NCBI RefSeq assembly: GCF_030538595.1
Contig: NZ_JAUNTS010000019.1
Coordinates: 1-40,542, forward strand
Direction of reading: 5' to 3'
DNA: 40,542 nt
Source of the DNA: Kocuria sp.
GTDB taxonomy: Bacteria > Actinomycetota > Actinomycetes > Actinomycetales > Micrococcaceae
The notes beneath the pieces are model-generated. The model was not told where the DNA came from. It did not search any database and worked only from the letters and a program-made list of their open reading frames with translations. Below are positions 1-6,609 of the stretch, one piece after another. The position numbers and the translations under genes were made by a program. Position 1 is the first letter of the stretch; each line of letters starts with the position of its first letter.

Positions 1-32
1 GGTGGGGCGCCGTCGTTGTCTGTGTGTGCCGA

Positions 33-824
33 TCAGGTGCCGATGAGGTCCAGGACTTGTTCGTGCAGCAGTCCATTGGTGGCCGCAGCATTTCCGCCGA
101 AGGGACCCGGCGCACCGTCCAGCGCGGTGAAGCGACCGCCTGCTTCCTCCACGATGGGCACCAGCGCGGCCATGTCATGCAAGTTCAGTTCAGGCTCAGC
201 GGCAATGTCCACAGCACCTTCTGCCAGCAGACAGTAGGACCAGAAGTCTCCATAGGCGCGGGTGCGCCACACCTGGTCCGTGAGATCCAGGAACCCTTCC
301 CGCAGCCCCAAGTCCTTCCAGCCGGACAGGGAGGAATAGGACAGGGAGGCATCGGACAGACGATCCACCTGGGACACCCGGATTTGCTCAGCCTTGGCCA
401 GTGATCGTCCGGTCCACGCCCCGGAGCCGCTGGCCGCCCACCAGCGGCGGTAGAGAGCTGGTGCGGAAACCAGGCCAACTGAGGGCTGACCGTTGTCGAT
501 CAGAGCGATCAGCGTGGCCCACACGGGCACCCCGCGGACAAAGTTCTTGGTGCCGTCGATCGGATCTATCACCCACTGGCGGGAACCGCCACCCGTGGTG
601 CCGAATTCTTCACCCACCACGCTGTCCCGGTTCCGGGCTCGGGCCAGCTGCGCGCGGATGATCTGCTCAGCTTCACGGTCTGCGTCTGTGACCGGAGTGA
701 GATCGGGTTTGGTCTCCACCTGCAGGTCCTGGGCCTTGAAGCGCCGCATGGTCAAGGCATCAACGGCATCCGCCAAGACGTGAGCCAGGCGCATGTCATC
801 CGTGTAAGTGCTGGGAGATCGCAT
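33..824 (-). CDS. hisN: Histidinol-phosphatase, inositol-monophosphatase family
   Basis: This is an inositol-monophosphatase-fold phosphatase. In actinobacteria the HisN branch removes phosphate from L-histidinol phosphate, the penultimate step of histidine synthesis, using Mg2+ in the cytoplasm. Visible motifs are the metal-binding GEEFG, the signature WVIDPIDGTKNF, and a C-terminal LHDMAAL that replaces the usual WDxAA. The size (263 residues) is normal. The start is uncertain. A GTG at 878 gives 18 extra low-complexity residues; the ATG at 824 has a GGAG just upstream and gives an N-terminus (MRSPSTYTDDMRLAHVLAD) like related proteins, so I chose it. The gene follows rsgA closely on the same strand and probably ends the doxX-aroA-rsgA-hisN transcript. 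The fold is certain; the choice of HisN over a generic inositol monophosphatase rests on recalled family resemblance and context. Confidence 0.88.
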   Translation of the reverse strand: MRSPSTYTDDMRLAHVLADAVDALTMRRFKAQDLQVETKPDLTPVTDADREAEQIIRAQLARARNRDSVVGEEFGTTGGGSRQWVIDPIDGTKNFVRGVPVWATLIALIDNGQPSVGLVSAPALYRRWWAASGSGAWTGRSLAKAEQIRVSQVDRLSDASLSYSSLSGWKDLGLREGFLDLTDQVWRTRAYGDFWSYCLLAEGAVDIAAEPELNLHDMAALVPIVEEAGGRFTALDGAPGPFGGNAAATNGLLHEQVLDLIGT

Positions 825-902
825 GGACTCCAGGCTAGTCGATGGGGCTTGACCAGTAGCCATTTGCGTCAGGCTCACGTCCCATTGATGGATCTGGTCA
901 GA

Positions 903-2015
903 TCAGTGGGAGGGGGCTGAGCTGCCCAAGTGTTTTTGGGACTGTTCTTCATCCCGCCCCGACCCCAGCAGGCGGCGCAGTGATTCCAATCTGGCAGCCC
1001 CGGCGGGGCCTGCGTGTCCGGCAGCCACCCAAGCATCCAGCGCACAGCCGGGAGCATCAGCCAGGTGTGTGCAGCCCTTGGGACAGTCGGCAATGGCCTC
1101 CCCGAGTTCGTCAAAGGACTCCACAATCCGGTCCGGGTCCACATGGGCCAGCCCAAAGGACCGCACGCCCGGGGTGTCAATGATCCACGTGCCCGGTCCG
1201 GTGTCCGGAACCCGCAGCGCCAGAGCCGACGACGACGTATGCCGTCCCCTTCCCGTGACCGCATTGACCCCACCTGTGGCCCGGTCCGCCCCAGTCAGGG
1301 CATTGACCAGTGTGGACTTTCCGACCCCGGAATGGCCCAGCATGGTGGAGACCTTGCCATCCAGATGGCTGCGCAGGTTCTCCACCAAGGCCGTGTCCAG
1401 TGGCAACGAGTCATCGGTGACAGCTGCCTCCGAAGGCTGCCCCGCGGAGGTCAGAATGGTCAGATCCAATTCCCGATAGTGCTCCATCAACCACGTGGGG
1501 TCTTTGAGATCCGTTTTGGTGATGCACAGGAGGGGGGTGATGCCGGAGTCATAGGCGGCAGCTAGGGAGCGGTCGATGAACCCGGTGCGCGGTTCGGGAT
1601 CAGCTGCTGCCACCACGATCACCAGCTGATCCGCGTTGGCCACCACCACGCGTTCCACGGGATCGGTGTCATCCGCGCTGCGGCGCAGCACCGTGGCGCG
1701 ATCCTGTACCAGCACCAGACGCGCCAGGGCATCTGGGGCGCCGGAGGTGTCACCCACCAGGCTCACCAGGTCTCCGGCCACAATCGGGGTGCGCCGCAGA
1801 GCTTTGGCTCTGACCGCAGTGACCAGACGTTCCTCCGCCGTGTCCTCAGCCACCACAGCGGTGTATCGCCCGCGATCCACGGTGACCACACGGCCCGTCA
1901 GGGCGTCGTCGTAATCCGGACGTTCCTTGGTGCGGGGCCGGGAGCCCTTTTTGTTGGCGCGGACCCGGACATCAGATTCGTCCCAGTCGTAGTCCACGGA
2001 CGTGCGTCTGCTCAT
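903..2015 (-). CDS. rsgA: Ribosome small-subunit-dependent GTPase A
   Basis: RsgA is a circularly permuted GTPase that acts in late maturation of the 30S subunit. The protein has 370 residues: a basic N-terminal extension, an OB-fold region (about 40-110), then the permuted G motifs in the order G4 (TKTD), G1 (GHSGVGKS) and G3 (DTPG), and a C-terminal zinc knuckle with C, GC, H and C residues in CPKGCTHLADAPGC. This permuted order is diagnostic. The ATG at 2015 overlaps the aroA stop by four bases, which implies translational coupling. The order aroA-rsgA-hisN is common in actinobacteria. The N-terminal arginine/lysine-rich segment (residues 1-35) is longer than in enterobacterial RsgA. Confidence 0.95.
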   Translation of the reverse strand: MSRRTSVDYDWDESDVRVRANKKGSRPRTKERPDYDDALTGRVVTVDRGRYTAVVAEDTAEERLVTAVRAKALRRTPIVAGDLVSLVGDTSGAPDALARLVLVQDRATVLRRSADDTDPVERVVVANADQLVIVVAAADPEPRTGFIDRSLAAAYDSGITPLLCITKTDLKDPTWLMEHYRELDLTILTSAGQPSEAAVTDDSLPLDTALVENLRSHLDGKVSTMLGHSGVGKSTLVNALTGADRATGGVNAVTGRGRHTSSSALALRVPDTGPGTWIIDTPGVRSFGLAHVDPDRIVESFDELGEAIADCPKGCTHLADAPGCALDAWVAAGHAGPAGAARLESLRRLLGSGRDEEQSQKHLGSSAPSH

Positions 2016-3421
2016 GCGGCCCCGCCGGAAGGATCAGTGGATGAATCGCTGACCAACTCCTGCCACATGGCGGGGAACTGTGGCAGTGTCTTGGCGGTGG
2101 TTTCCACGTTCTCCACCTGAACCCCCTCCACCACCAAGCCGATCACGGCTCCGGCGGTGGCCATGCGGTGGTCGTCGTAGGAGAAGAAGGTGCCTGCGTG
2201 CAGGGGTGCGGGATTGATGATCAGACCGTCATCCGTCTCAGCCGCATTGCCACCCAACCGGTTGATCTCCGCTGTCAGAGCGGCCAAGCGGTCCGTTTCA
2301 TGGCCACGCAGGTGGGCAATTCCGCGGAGTCGGGACGGTGAGGTGGCCAAGGCACAGATGCCGGCCACGGTGGGTGCCAGCTCCCCGGCCAGAGAAAGGT
2401 CCAGGTCCACGCCGTTGATCTCCCGCGGGCCGCGCACGGTGAAGGTGCCCTCCGTGAGCTCCACGGTGGCGCCGAACTGCGGCAGAATCTCCCGCCAGTG
2501 GGCACCGCCCTGTGTGGTGTGCTGCGGCCAATGGGCAATGGAGACCTCACCGCCGGTCACCACCGCCGCCGCCAGGAACGGACCCGCATTGGAAAGATCT
2601 TGTTCCACCCGGACATCAAAACCTCGAATGGGTCCGGGGGCGACCACCCAGCGCGCCGGTACCGAGTCATCCACCGTGACTCCCACGTGACGCAAGGTTT
2701 CCACGGTCATCTCCACATGCGGCATGGAGGGAACAGTGCCACCAGCTGGAGATTCATGGACCAACGTCAGACCGTCACGGAATTGTGAACTCACCAGCAG
2801 CATGGCGGTGACGAACTGCGAAGACTGCGTGGCGTCCACAACCAGTTGCCCGCCAGGCACCCCGGAATCTGCCTCCGGTCCATGCACCGTGAACGGCAGG
2901 GCGGGGGCACCGCCGGGGCTGTCTTCTTCAACGGTGATTCCCAGCGCGCGCAGGGCTTCCACCACGGGGCCCATGGGGCGCTTGCGGGCATGTGGGTCAC
3001 CGTCAAAACGGGTGGCACCTGGAATCAAGGCAGCCAACGGTGGGACAAACCGCATGACCGTTCCAGCCAAACCGCAGTCCACTTCCCGCAGGTGATCGGC
3101 CGCAGCGAACGGGCGCGGAATGGGTGTGATCACCAGGTCCGGGCCGAATGGCGAATCCCCGTCCACCTCAGTGATCGTGGCCCCCAGCTGCCGCAGTGCC
3201 TGGATCATGAGCTGGCTGTCACGCGAGTGCAACGGGGCGCGTAGCCTGCACGGACCATCCGCCAGCGCGGCCAGAACCAGCCAACGGTTGGTCAAAGACT
3301 TGGAACCGGGAACGGTCAGAGAAGCATGAACGGGGGCGGAACCTACAAACGGAGCCGACCACAGGGAATGATCTGTGGTCGGCTCCGTTGCCTGCGGTTG
3401 CCCGGCAACCGGGTGAGTCAC
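2012..3421 (-). CDS. aroA: 3-phosphoshikimate 1-carboxyvinyltransferase (EPSP synthase)
   Basis: AroA joins phosphoenolpyruvate to shikimate-3-phosphate, step six of the shikimate pathway to aromatic amino acids, in the cytoplasm. The 469-residue protein shows the N-terminal PGSKSLTNR substrate-binding motif (around residue 38), the DCGLAGTVMRF segment, LRGHETDRLAAL, and the C-terminal DDHRMATAGAVIGL motif. Start choice: a GTG preceded by TTGGAG with five bases of spacing. The 30-residue leader before the PGSKS motif is typical of actinobacterial versions. It lies 42 bp downstream of the DoxX gene on the same strand and overlaps rsgA by four bases. Confidence 0.96.
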   Translation of the reverse strand: MTHPVAGQPQATEPTTDHSLWSAPFVGSAPVHASLTVPGSKSLTNRWLVLAALADGPCRLRAPLHSRDSQLMIQALRQLGATITEVDGDSPFGPDLVITPIPRPFAAADHLREVDCGLAGTVMRFVPPLAALIPGATRFDGDPHARKRPMGPVVEALRALGITVEEDSPGGAPALPFTVHGPEADSGVPGGQLVVDATQSSQFVTAMLLVSSQFRDGLTLVHESPAGGTVPSMPHVEMTVETLRHVGVTVDDSVPARWVVAPGPIRGFDVRVEQDLSNAGPFLAAAVVTGGEVSIAHWPQHTTQGGAHWREILPQFGATVELTEGTFTVRGPREINGVDLDLSLAGELAPTVAGICALATSPSRLRGIAHLRGHETDRLAALTAEINRLGGNAAETDDGLIINPAPLHAGTFFSYDDHRMATAGAVIGLVVEGVQVENVETTAKTLPQFPAMWQELVSDSSTDPSGGAA

Positions 3422-3463
3422 AAAAACTCCAATTCAGGGCTGGTGATCGGTGGTGGGGTCAGG

Positions 3464-4021
3464 TCAGGAAGCAACTGACTTCTGTGCCTTCTTGGCTTTC
3501 TTGGCAGCCGTCTTCTGAGCTTTCTCCCAGCGCTTGGAGGCGTCCTTGCCCAGATCCTCGGCCTGCTTCTGGACATCGTTGACAAAGTGCTCAGCGCGCC
3601 ACATCAGGGAGGGGCTGCCATCCGTGTCCACGGCGGCCAGCATGGTGGCACCCACCAGGGAGATGTTCTTCAACCCGGAGTTGCGGCGGGCGGCACGCTG
3701 TTCCTTGGTGCCGTTGTCCGAAGCCCGGAAGTCCAGGTAAGCGTTCACCGCCGTGGTGGAAATCAGCACGGTGGAGGCCAGGCGGGGAGCCTTGCCCAGT
3801 GCGAACAGGGCTGCGGCACCCACCTGCGCGGCGGCCAAGCCCTGGGCCACCAGAGCGGAGTTCTGCAGCGCGGGAGCAGCTTGCGGCACAGCGCGGCGTA
3901 CGGTCTTCAGCGCCGGGTCCAGGTGTTCGGCCGCAGTTGATGAATTACGAAAGCTGTCGATGCCGTTGACAATGTAGCCGGTGGCCAGCAGCGGACGGGC
4001 GATACGGCGAACGATGCTCAT
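3464..4021 (-). CDS. DoxX-family membrane protein
   Basis: A DoxX-type protein of 185 residues. It begins MSIVRRIARPLLATGYIVNG, typical of DoxX, and carries several hydrophobic segments between about residues 5 and 130. The C-terminal 45 residues are a cytoplasmic-looking, strongly charged tail rich in Lys and Ala (repeated AKKAKKAQK pattern). DoxX proteins of mycobacteria have been linked to a membrane oxidoreductase complex used in oxidative stress, but the substrate of this one is unknown. The start has a good AGGAGG six bases upstream. It is divergent from the thiol-stress sigma factor sigR across a 316 bp gap, so a redox role fits, but that is inference. Confidence 0.85.
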   Translation of the reverse strand: MSIVRRIARPLLATGYIVNGIDSFRNSSTAAEHLDPALKTVRRAVPQAAPALQNSALVAQGLAAAQVGAAALFALGKAPRLASTVLISTTAVNAYLDFRASDNGTKEQRAARRNSGLKNISLVGATMLAAVDTDGSPSLMWRAEHFVNDVQKQAEDLGKDASKRWEKAQKTAAKKAKKAQKSVAS

Positions 4022-4122
4022 GAAGTCCTCCTAGACGTATGTGAGGGCCGGTGAAGACGGACTCACGTACAAACTGTTCAGCGCACAATGTGTGGTCCGG
4101 CTTACTGGCCTGTCCCATCCTA

Positions 4123-4152
4123 ACCAGGTGAACCAAGCGCTACCAGGTGAAC
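4123..4152. repeat. 11-bp direct repeat in the doxX-sigR intergenic region
   Basis: The sequence ACCAGGTGAAC occurs twice, at 4123-4133 and 4142-4152, with an 8 bp spacer (19 bp period, close to two helical turns). It lies in the 316 bp gap between the divergent doxX and sigR genes, about 75 bp upstream of the sigR promoter. Such spacing is typical of a direct-repeat operator, but no known consensus was recognised. Apart from this repeat and the SigR-type promoter, nothing else is evident in the gap 4022-4337. Confidence 0.45.
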
Positions 4153-4226
4153 TGCGCACCACCGCCGTGCGGGGTATCAACGTTGCCCTCAGTGAACTGA
4201 TTTTCTCCGCCATCCTCTTCCGGTGC

Positions 4227-4252
4227 GGAACATTCGTGGCCTCTACTCTGTT
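4227..4252 (+). promoter_or_regulatory. SigR/SigH-type promoter of sigR (autoregulation)
   Basis: GGAAC at 4227-4231 and GTT at 4250-4252 are separated by exactly 18 bp, matching the known SigR (Streptomyces) / SigH (Mycobacterium) consensus GGAAY-N16-18-GTT. Transcription would start near 4258, about 80 bp before the sigR start codon. This predicts positive autoregulation of sigR-rsrA, as known for the family. Confidence 0.8.
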
Positions 4253-4337
4253 GCGCCACACAGTAACCGTGATGACCAGCTGCCTGACACCCAGAGCGCA
4301 GCACATCACCACATCAGCAACGTAAGGCGGGAGGTGG

Positions 4338-5213
4338 GTGGCCGTGGAGGTGCTGGAACGGATACCCGCAGCACAGCTGATCCCGGATCAGGATGCGGAG
4401 GCGGACCTGGGCCTAGACTTGAACACGATGAACGACGACGACGCCACACGTGAGACTTTGCCCGAGCAGACCGCGGATTCGGATGCCGAGGTGTTCGTGG
4501 ACGTGGCCAATGAGACCCCGGCGCAACGCGCTGTGCGTTTTGAACGCGAGGCCATGGTCTACGTTGACCAGCTCTATGCGGCTGCACTGCGCATGGCGCG
4601 CAATCCAGCCGATGCCGAAGACCTGGTGCAGGAGGCCTACACCAAGGCATTTTCCTCCTACCACCAGTACCGCCCGGGCACCAATCTCAAGGCCTGGCTG
4701 TACCGCATTCTGACCAACACGTACATCAACCTGTACCGGAAGCGTCAGCGGGAACCACAGCAGTCCAACACGGACACGGTGGAAGACTGGCAACTGCACC
4801 GCGCCGAACAGCATTCCTCCACGGGATTGCGCTCGGCCGAAGTGGAGGCGCTGGACCACCTGCCGGATTCAGACGTCAAACGTGCCCTCCAGGAACTCCC
4901 GGAGGAGTTCCGCCTGGCCATCTATCTCTCCGATGTTGAAGGCTTTGCCTACAAGGAGATTGCCGAAATCATGGCCACGCCCATTGGCACGGTGATGTCT
5001 CGGTTGCACCGCGGCCGAAAGCTGCTGCGCGAAAAACTGGCCGACTACGCCGTCGACCGTGGAATTGACACCACGGGAACCGGGCGGCGAAAGACCTCAA
5101 CCACACAGGGCGCCACCACGGACGCCAAGGCCGCTGCCACGGCTGCAGCGGGGGAGAGCCCCGCAAATCACTCGGCAGGCAGCGCCGCAGACACCTCTGA
5201 GAAGCAAGCGTAA
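4338..5213 (+). CDS. sigR: RNA polymerase ECF sigma factor SigR/SigH (thiol-oxidative stress)
   Basis: This group-4 (ECF12-type) sigma factor directs RNA polymerase to thiol-homeostasis genes when its anti-sigma factor RsrA is oxidised. Region 2 spans about residues 60-130 ([38 protein letters not shown]) and region 4 about 175-235 ([35 protein letters not shown]). The match to SigR is very close. The protein has 291 residues against about 200-230 for most relatives. It has an N-terminal extension of roughly 50 acidic residues and a C-terminal Ala/Thr-rich tail of about 50. The GTG start at 4338 follows GGGAGG. An internal ATG at 4428 would give a shorter form; Streptomyces makes two SigR isoforms from alternative starts, and a parallel here is only inference. 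rsrA follows after 9 bp. Confidence 0.94.
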   Translation: MAVEVLERIPAAQLIPDQDAEADLGLDLNTMNDDDATRETLPEQTADSDAEVFVDVANETPAQRAVRFEREAMVYVDQLYAAALRMARNPADAEDLVQEAYTKAFSSYHQYRPGTNLKAWLYRILTNTYINLYRKRQREPQQSNTDTVEDWQLHRAEQHSSTGLRSAEVEALDHLPDSDVKRALQELPEEFRLAIYLSDVEGFAYKEIAEIMATPIGTVMSRLHRGRKLLREKLADYAVDRGIDTTGTGRRKTSTTQGATTDAKAAATAAAGESPANHSAGSAADTSEKQA

Positions 5214-5222
5214 GGACCCGGC

Positions 5223-5522
5223 ATGACAGATCACGCCACACACACGGAGACCGAACCCGCCGCCAACACCCCATGTGGTTGCAGCGGCGAGCAGGTGGAG
5301 CGCATCTACCAGTACCTAGACGGTGCCCTCACGGTGGAGGACATCAAAAAGATTGCGGCGCACCTGGAAACCTGCGAGGACTGCACGCATGAAAGTGAGT
5401 TGGAGCAAGTCATTCGCACCGTGGTCAAGCGTTCCTGTAGCGAAACGGCCCCGGAGACACTGCGTTCAGCCATCATGGAGCGCATCCAGCAGGAGTGCGG
5501 TGAGGCACCCGCGCCACGCTGA
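5223..5522 (+). CDS. rsrA: Anti-sigma factor RsrA, zinc-binding (ZAS)
   Basis: RsrA binds and inhibits SigR in reducing conditions; disulfide formation releases zinc and the sigma factor. The 99-residue protein has the ZAS motif as HLETCEDC (H-x3-C-x2-C), further cysteines near the N-terminus (CGC) and towards the C-terminus (SCSE, QECGE), and no membrane segment. The ATG at 5223 is preceded by AAGGA at good spacing. It lies 9 bp after sigR in the same transcript, and a long perfect hairpin follows. Confidence 0.93.
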   Translation: MTDHATHTETEPAANTPCGCSGEQVERIYQYLDGALTVEDIKKIAAHLETCEDCTHESELEQVIRTVVKRSCSETAPETLRSAIMERIQQECGEAPAPR

Positions 5523-5559
5523 GCTGTCCAAAGTCTGAAGCCGGGGACTGATCCTCGGA

Positions 5560-5602
5560 ATGCACATGGCCACATTCCGTTACGGAATGTGGCCATGTGC
5601 AT
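5560..5602. terminator. Perfect 43-bp palindrome between rsrA and bL37
   Basis: Two 21-base arms (5560-5580 and 5582-5602) are exact reverse complements around a single central base. The arms begin ATGCACATGGCC. The element lies 37 bp after rsrA and 39 bp after the stop of the opposing bL37 gene, so a bidirectional transcription terminator is the simplest reading. There is no T-tract on either side, which is common in actinobacterial hairpin terminators. Confidence 0.75.
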
Positions 5603-5641
5603 GTCCCATCAGTCTGAGGGCAACACGCCGTGCGTGATGTC

Positions 5642-5716
5642 TCAGGCGTTGGGCCGCTTGCCGTGGTTCGCCTTGTTCTTGCGGCGATCCTTACGCTTAC
5701 GTCCGCGCTTGCTCAT
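5642..5716 (-). CDS. Ribosomal protein bL37 (24 residues)
   Basis: A 24-codon gene. The product starts MSKRGRKRKDRR and ends ANHGKRPNA; nearly half the residues are Arg or Lys. This matches the tiny actinobacterial large-subunit protein bL37 seen in mycobacterial ribosome structures, whose hallmark is the ANHGKRPN tail. A perfect AGGAGG lies five bases before the ATG. It is convergent with rsrA, with the 43-bp palindrome between them. It is often left out of annotations because of its length. Recognition rests on near-identity to the remembered family sequence over its whole length. Confidence 0.92.
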   Translation of the reverse strand: MSKRGRKRKDRRKNKANHGKRPNA

Positions 5717-5866
5717 GCGAACCTCCTGTGTACCGTGGATCGTGAATGACACTTCGGCTGGTTCGGGTTTCACCGCAGCCGAGGCACTGCCGATCATTGT
5801 CTCACAACTGCCACGCGGCCCACCACGGGCGCAACCGTGGCCGCTGGCCTCACTCGGCCGCCGGGC

Positions 5867-6466
5867 TCACTGGGGTTCGGGCAGGTCCAACCAGGAGTAC
5901 CAACCGCGGTGCAGTACCAACCACGCGATCAGGCCGTATCCGGCCTGGCCGGGTTGGCCATCATTGGCGGACAGGTCCTTGCGCCACTGTTCGTGATGCT
6001 GCAGGGGATTGAAAGTGTCCACGTAGATGTGGTTACGGCGGGTCACCACATCGGCATAGGCCGCCGAAAGATCGGCGATCTTGCGGTTGCGGTCTGCATC
6101 CAGGGTGGGTGGGGGGCCAACCACCAGGACCTTGATGTTGTTCTGGGAAGCCGTGTCCACAATGTTGGCCATGTTCAGCCGCGACCGTGCGGTGGTGATA
6201 CCCAGGTCAACATCCGCGGTGGACGGGGCAATCACCACGCGGTTGTCCGCTCCGCTGGAGAGACGGCGGGCGGCTTCTGCAAACCAGCGTTCGTTCAGGG
6301 TTTCGCTGCCTTCACCTGGTGCAGCCAGAACGTAGGAGGAGATGGGAACGACGTCGTGCGGGGTCCGGGCCAGGACGCGGCCGTACCAGCCCAGGGCGCG
6401 GGGGTCGCCCGTTCCGGCCAACAGTTCGTCACCAACGGCAACAATTCTGATCCTGCGTTGATCCAC
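5867..6466 (-). CDS. SGNH/GDSL-fold protein with replaced catalytic residues
   Basis: A 199-residue SGNH-hydrolase-like protein of unknown substrate. Block I reads IVAVGDELLAG, so the catalytic Ser of GDS is Glu14. Block III, normally GxND, reads STAD (residues 82-85). The C-terminal block with the catalytic His reads NDGQPGQAGYG (168-178) and has no His. The flanking structure (LGWYGRVLAR, PGEGSETL, DLSAAYADV, AGYGLIAWLVL) is intact and in the right order, so this is a folded family member rather than a decayed gene. Start: GTG at 6466 after AGAAGGA with five bases of spacing; an upstream in-frame ATG at 6574 lies inside the kgd terminator hairpin and is unlikely. I recall related actinobacterial proteins with GDE instead of GDS, which suggests a conserved non-classical subgroup. 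The gap to bL37 holds a short hairpin at 5823-5840. Confidence 0.8.
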   Translation of the reverse strand: MDQRRIRIVAVGDELLAGTGDPRALGWYGRVLARTPHDVVPISSYVLAAPGEGSETLNERWFAEAARRLSSGADNRVVIAPSTADVDLGITTARSRLNMANIVDTASQNNIKVLVVGPPPTLDADRNRKIADLSAAYADVVTRRNHIYVDTFNPLQHHEQWRKDLSANDGQPGQAGYGLIAWLVLHRGWYSWLDLPEPQ

Positions 6467-6558
6467 AGCTTTCCTTCTCTGATCTCTTGTGAAGTGGGGT
6501 GCGTGACGGGGGAGAGACAACCACGGCGTGCGGTGGCCGCAGTCCTGGGTGCAACGGT

Positions 6559-6596
6559 ACACGGCGCCGCGCACCGGTCAGTGCGCGGCGCCGTGT
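6559..6596 (-). terminator. Hairpin terminator downstream of kgd
   Basis: A perfect 16-bp GC-rich inverted repeat (6559-6574 and 6581-6596) around the 6-base loop CGGTCA begins 14 bp beyond the kgd stop codon on the minus strand. No T-tract follows, as is usual for strong hairpin terminators in this group. Confidence 0.75.
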
Positions 6597-6609
6597 GATC
6601 TCAGCGCGG

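Noticed and set aside
4031-4325. Overlapping open frames on both strands (about 93 codons each) in the doxX-sigR gap
   Set aside because: They span the SigR-type promoter and direct repeat, mirror each other, lack ribosome sites and resemble no protein. Treated as chance frames in GC-rich DNA.
5823-5840. CCACGG-N6-CCGTGG hairpin downstream of the SGNH gene
   Set aside because: Possible terminator, but a 6-bp stem without a T-tract is too weak to call.
6467-6574. Longer N-terminus of the SGNH gene (start at 6574)
   Set aside because: It would translate the kgd terminator hairpin and adds residues with no family similarity; the GTG at 6466 has a good ribosome site.
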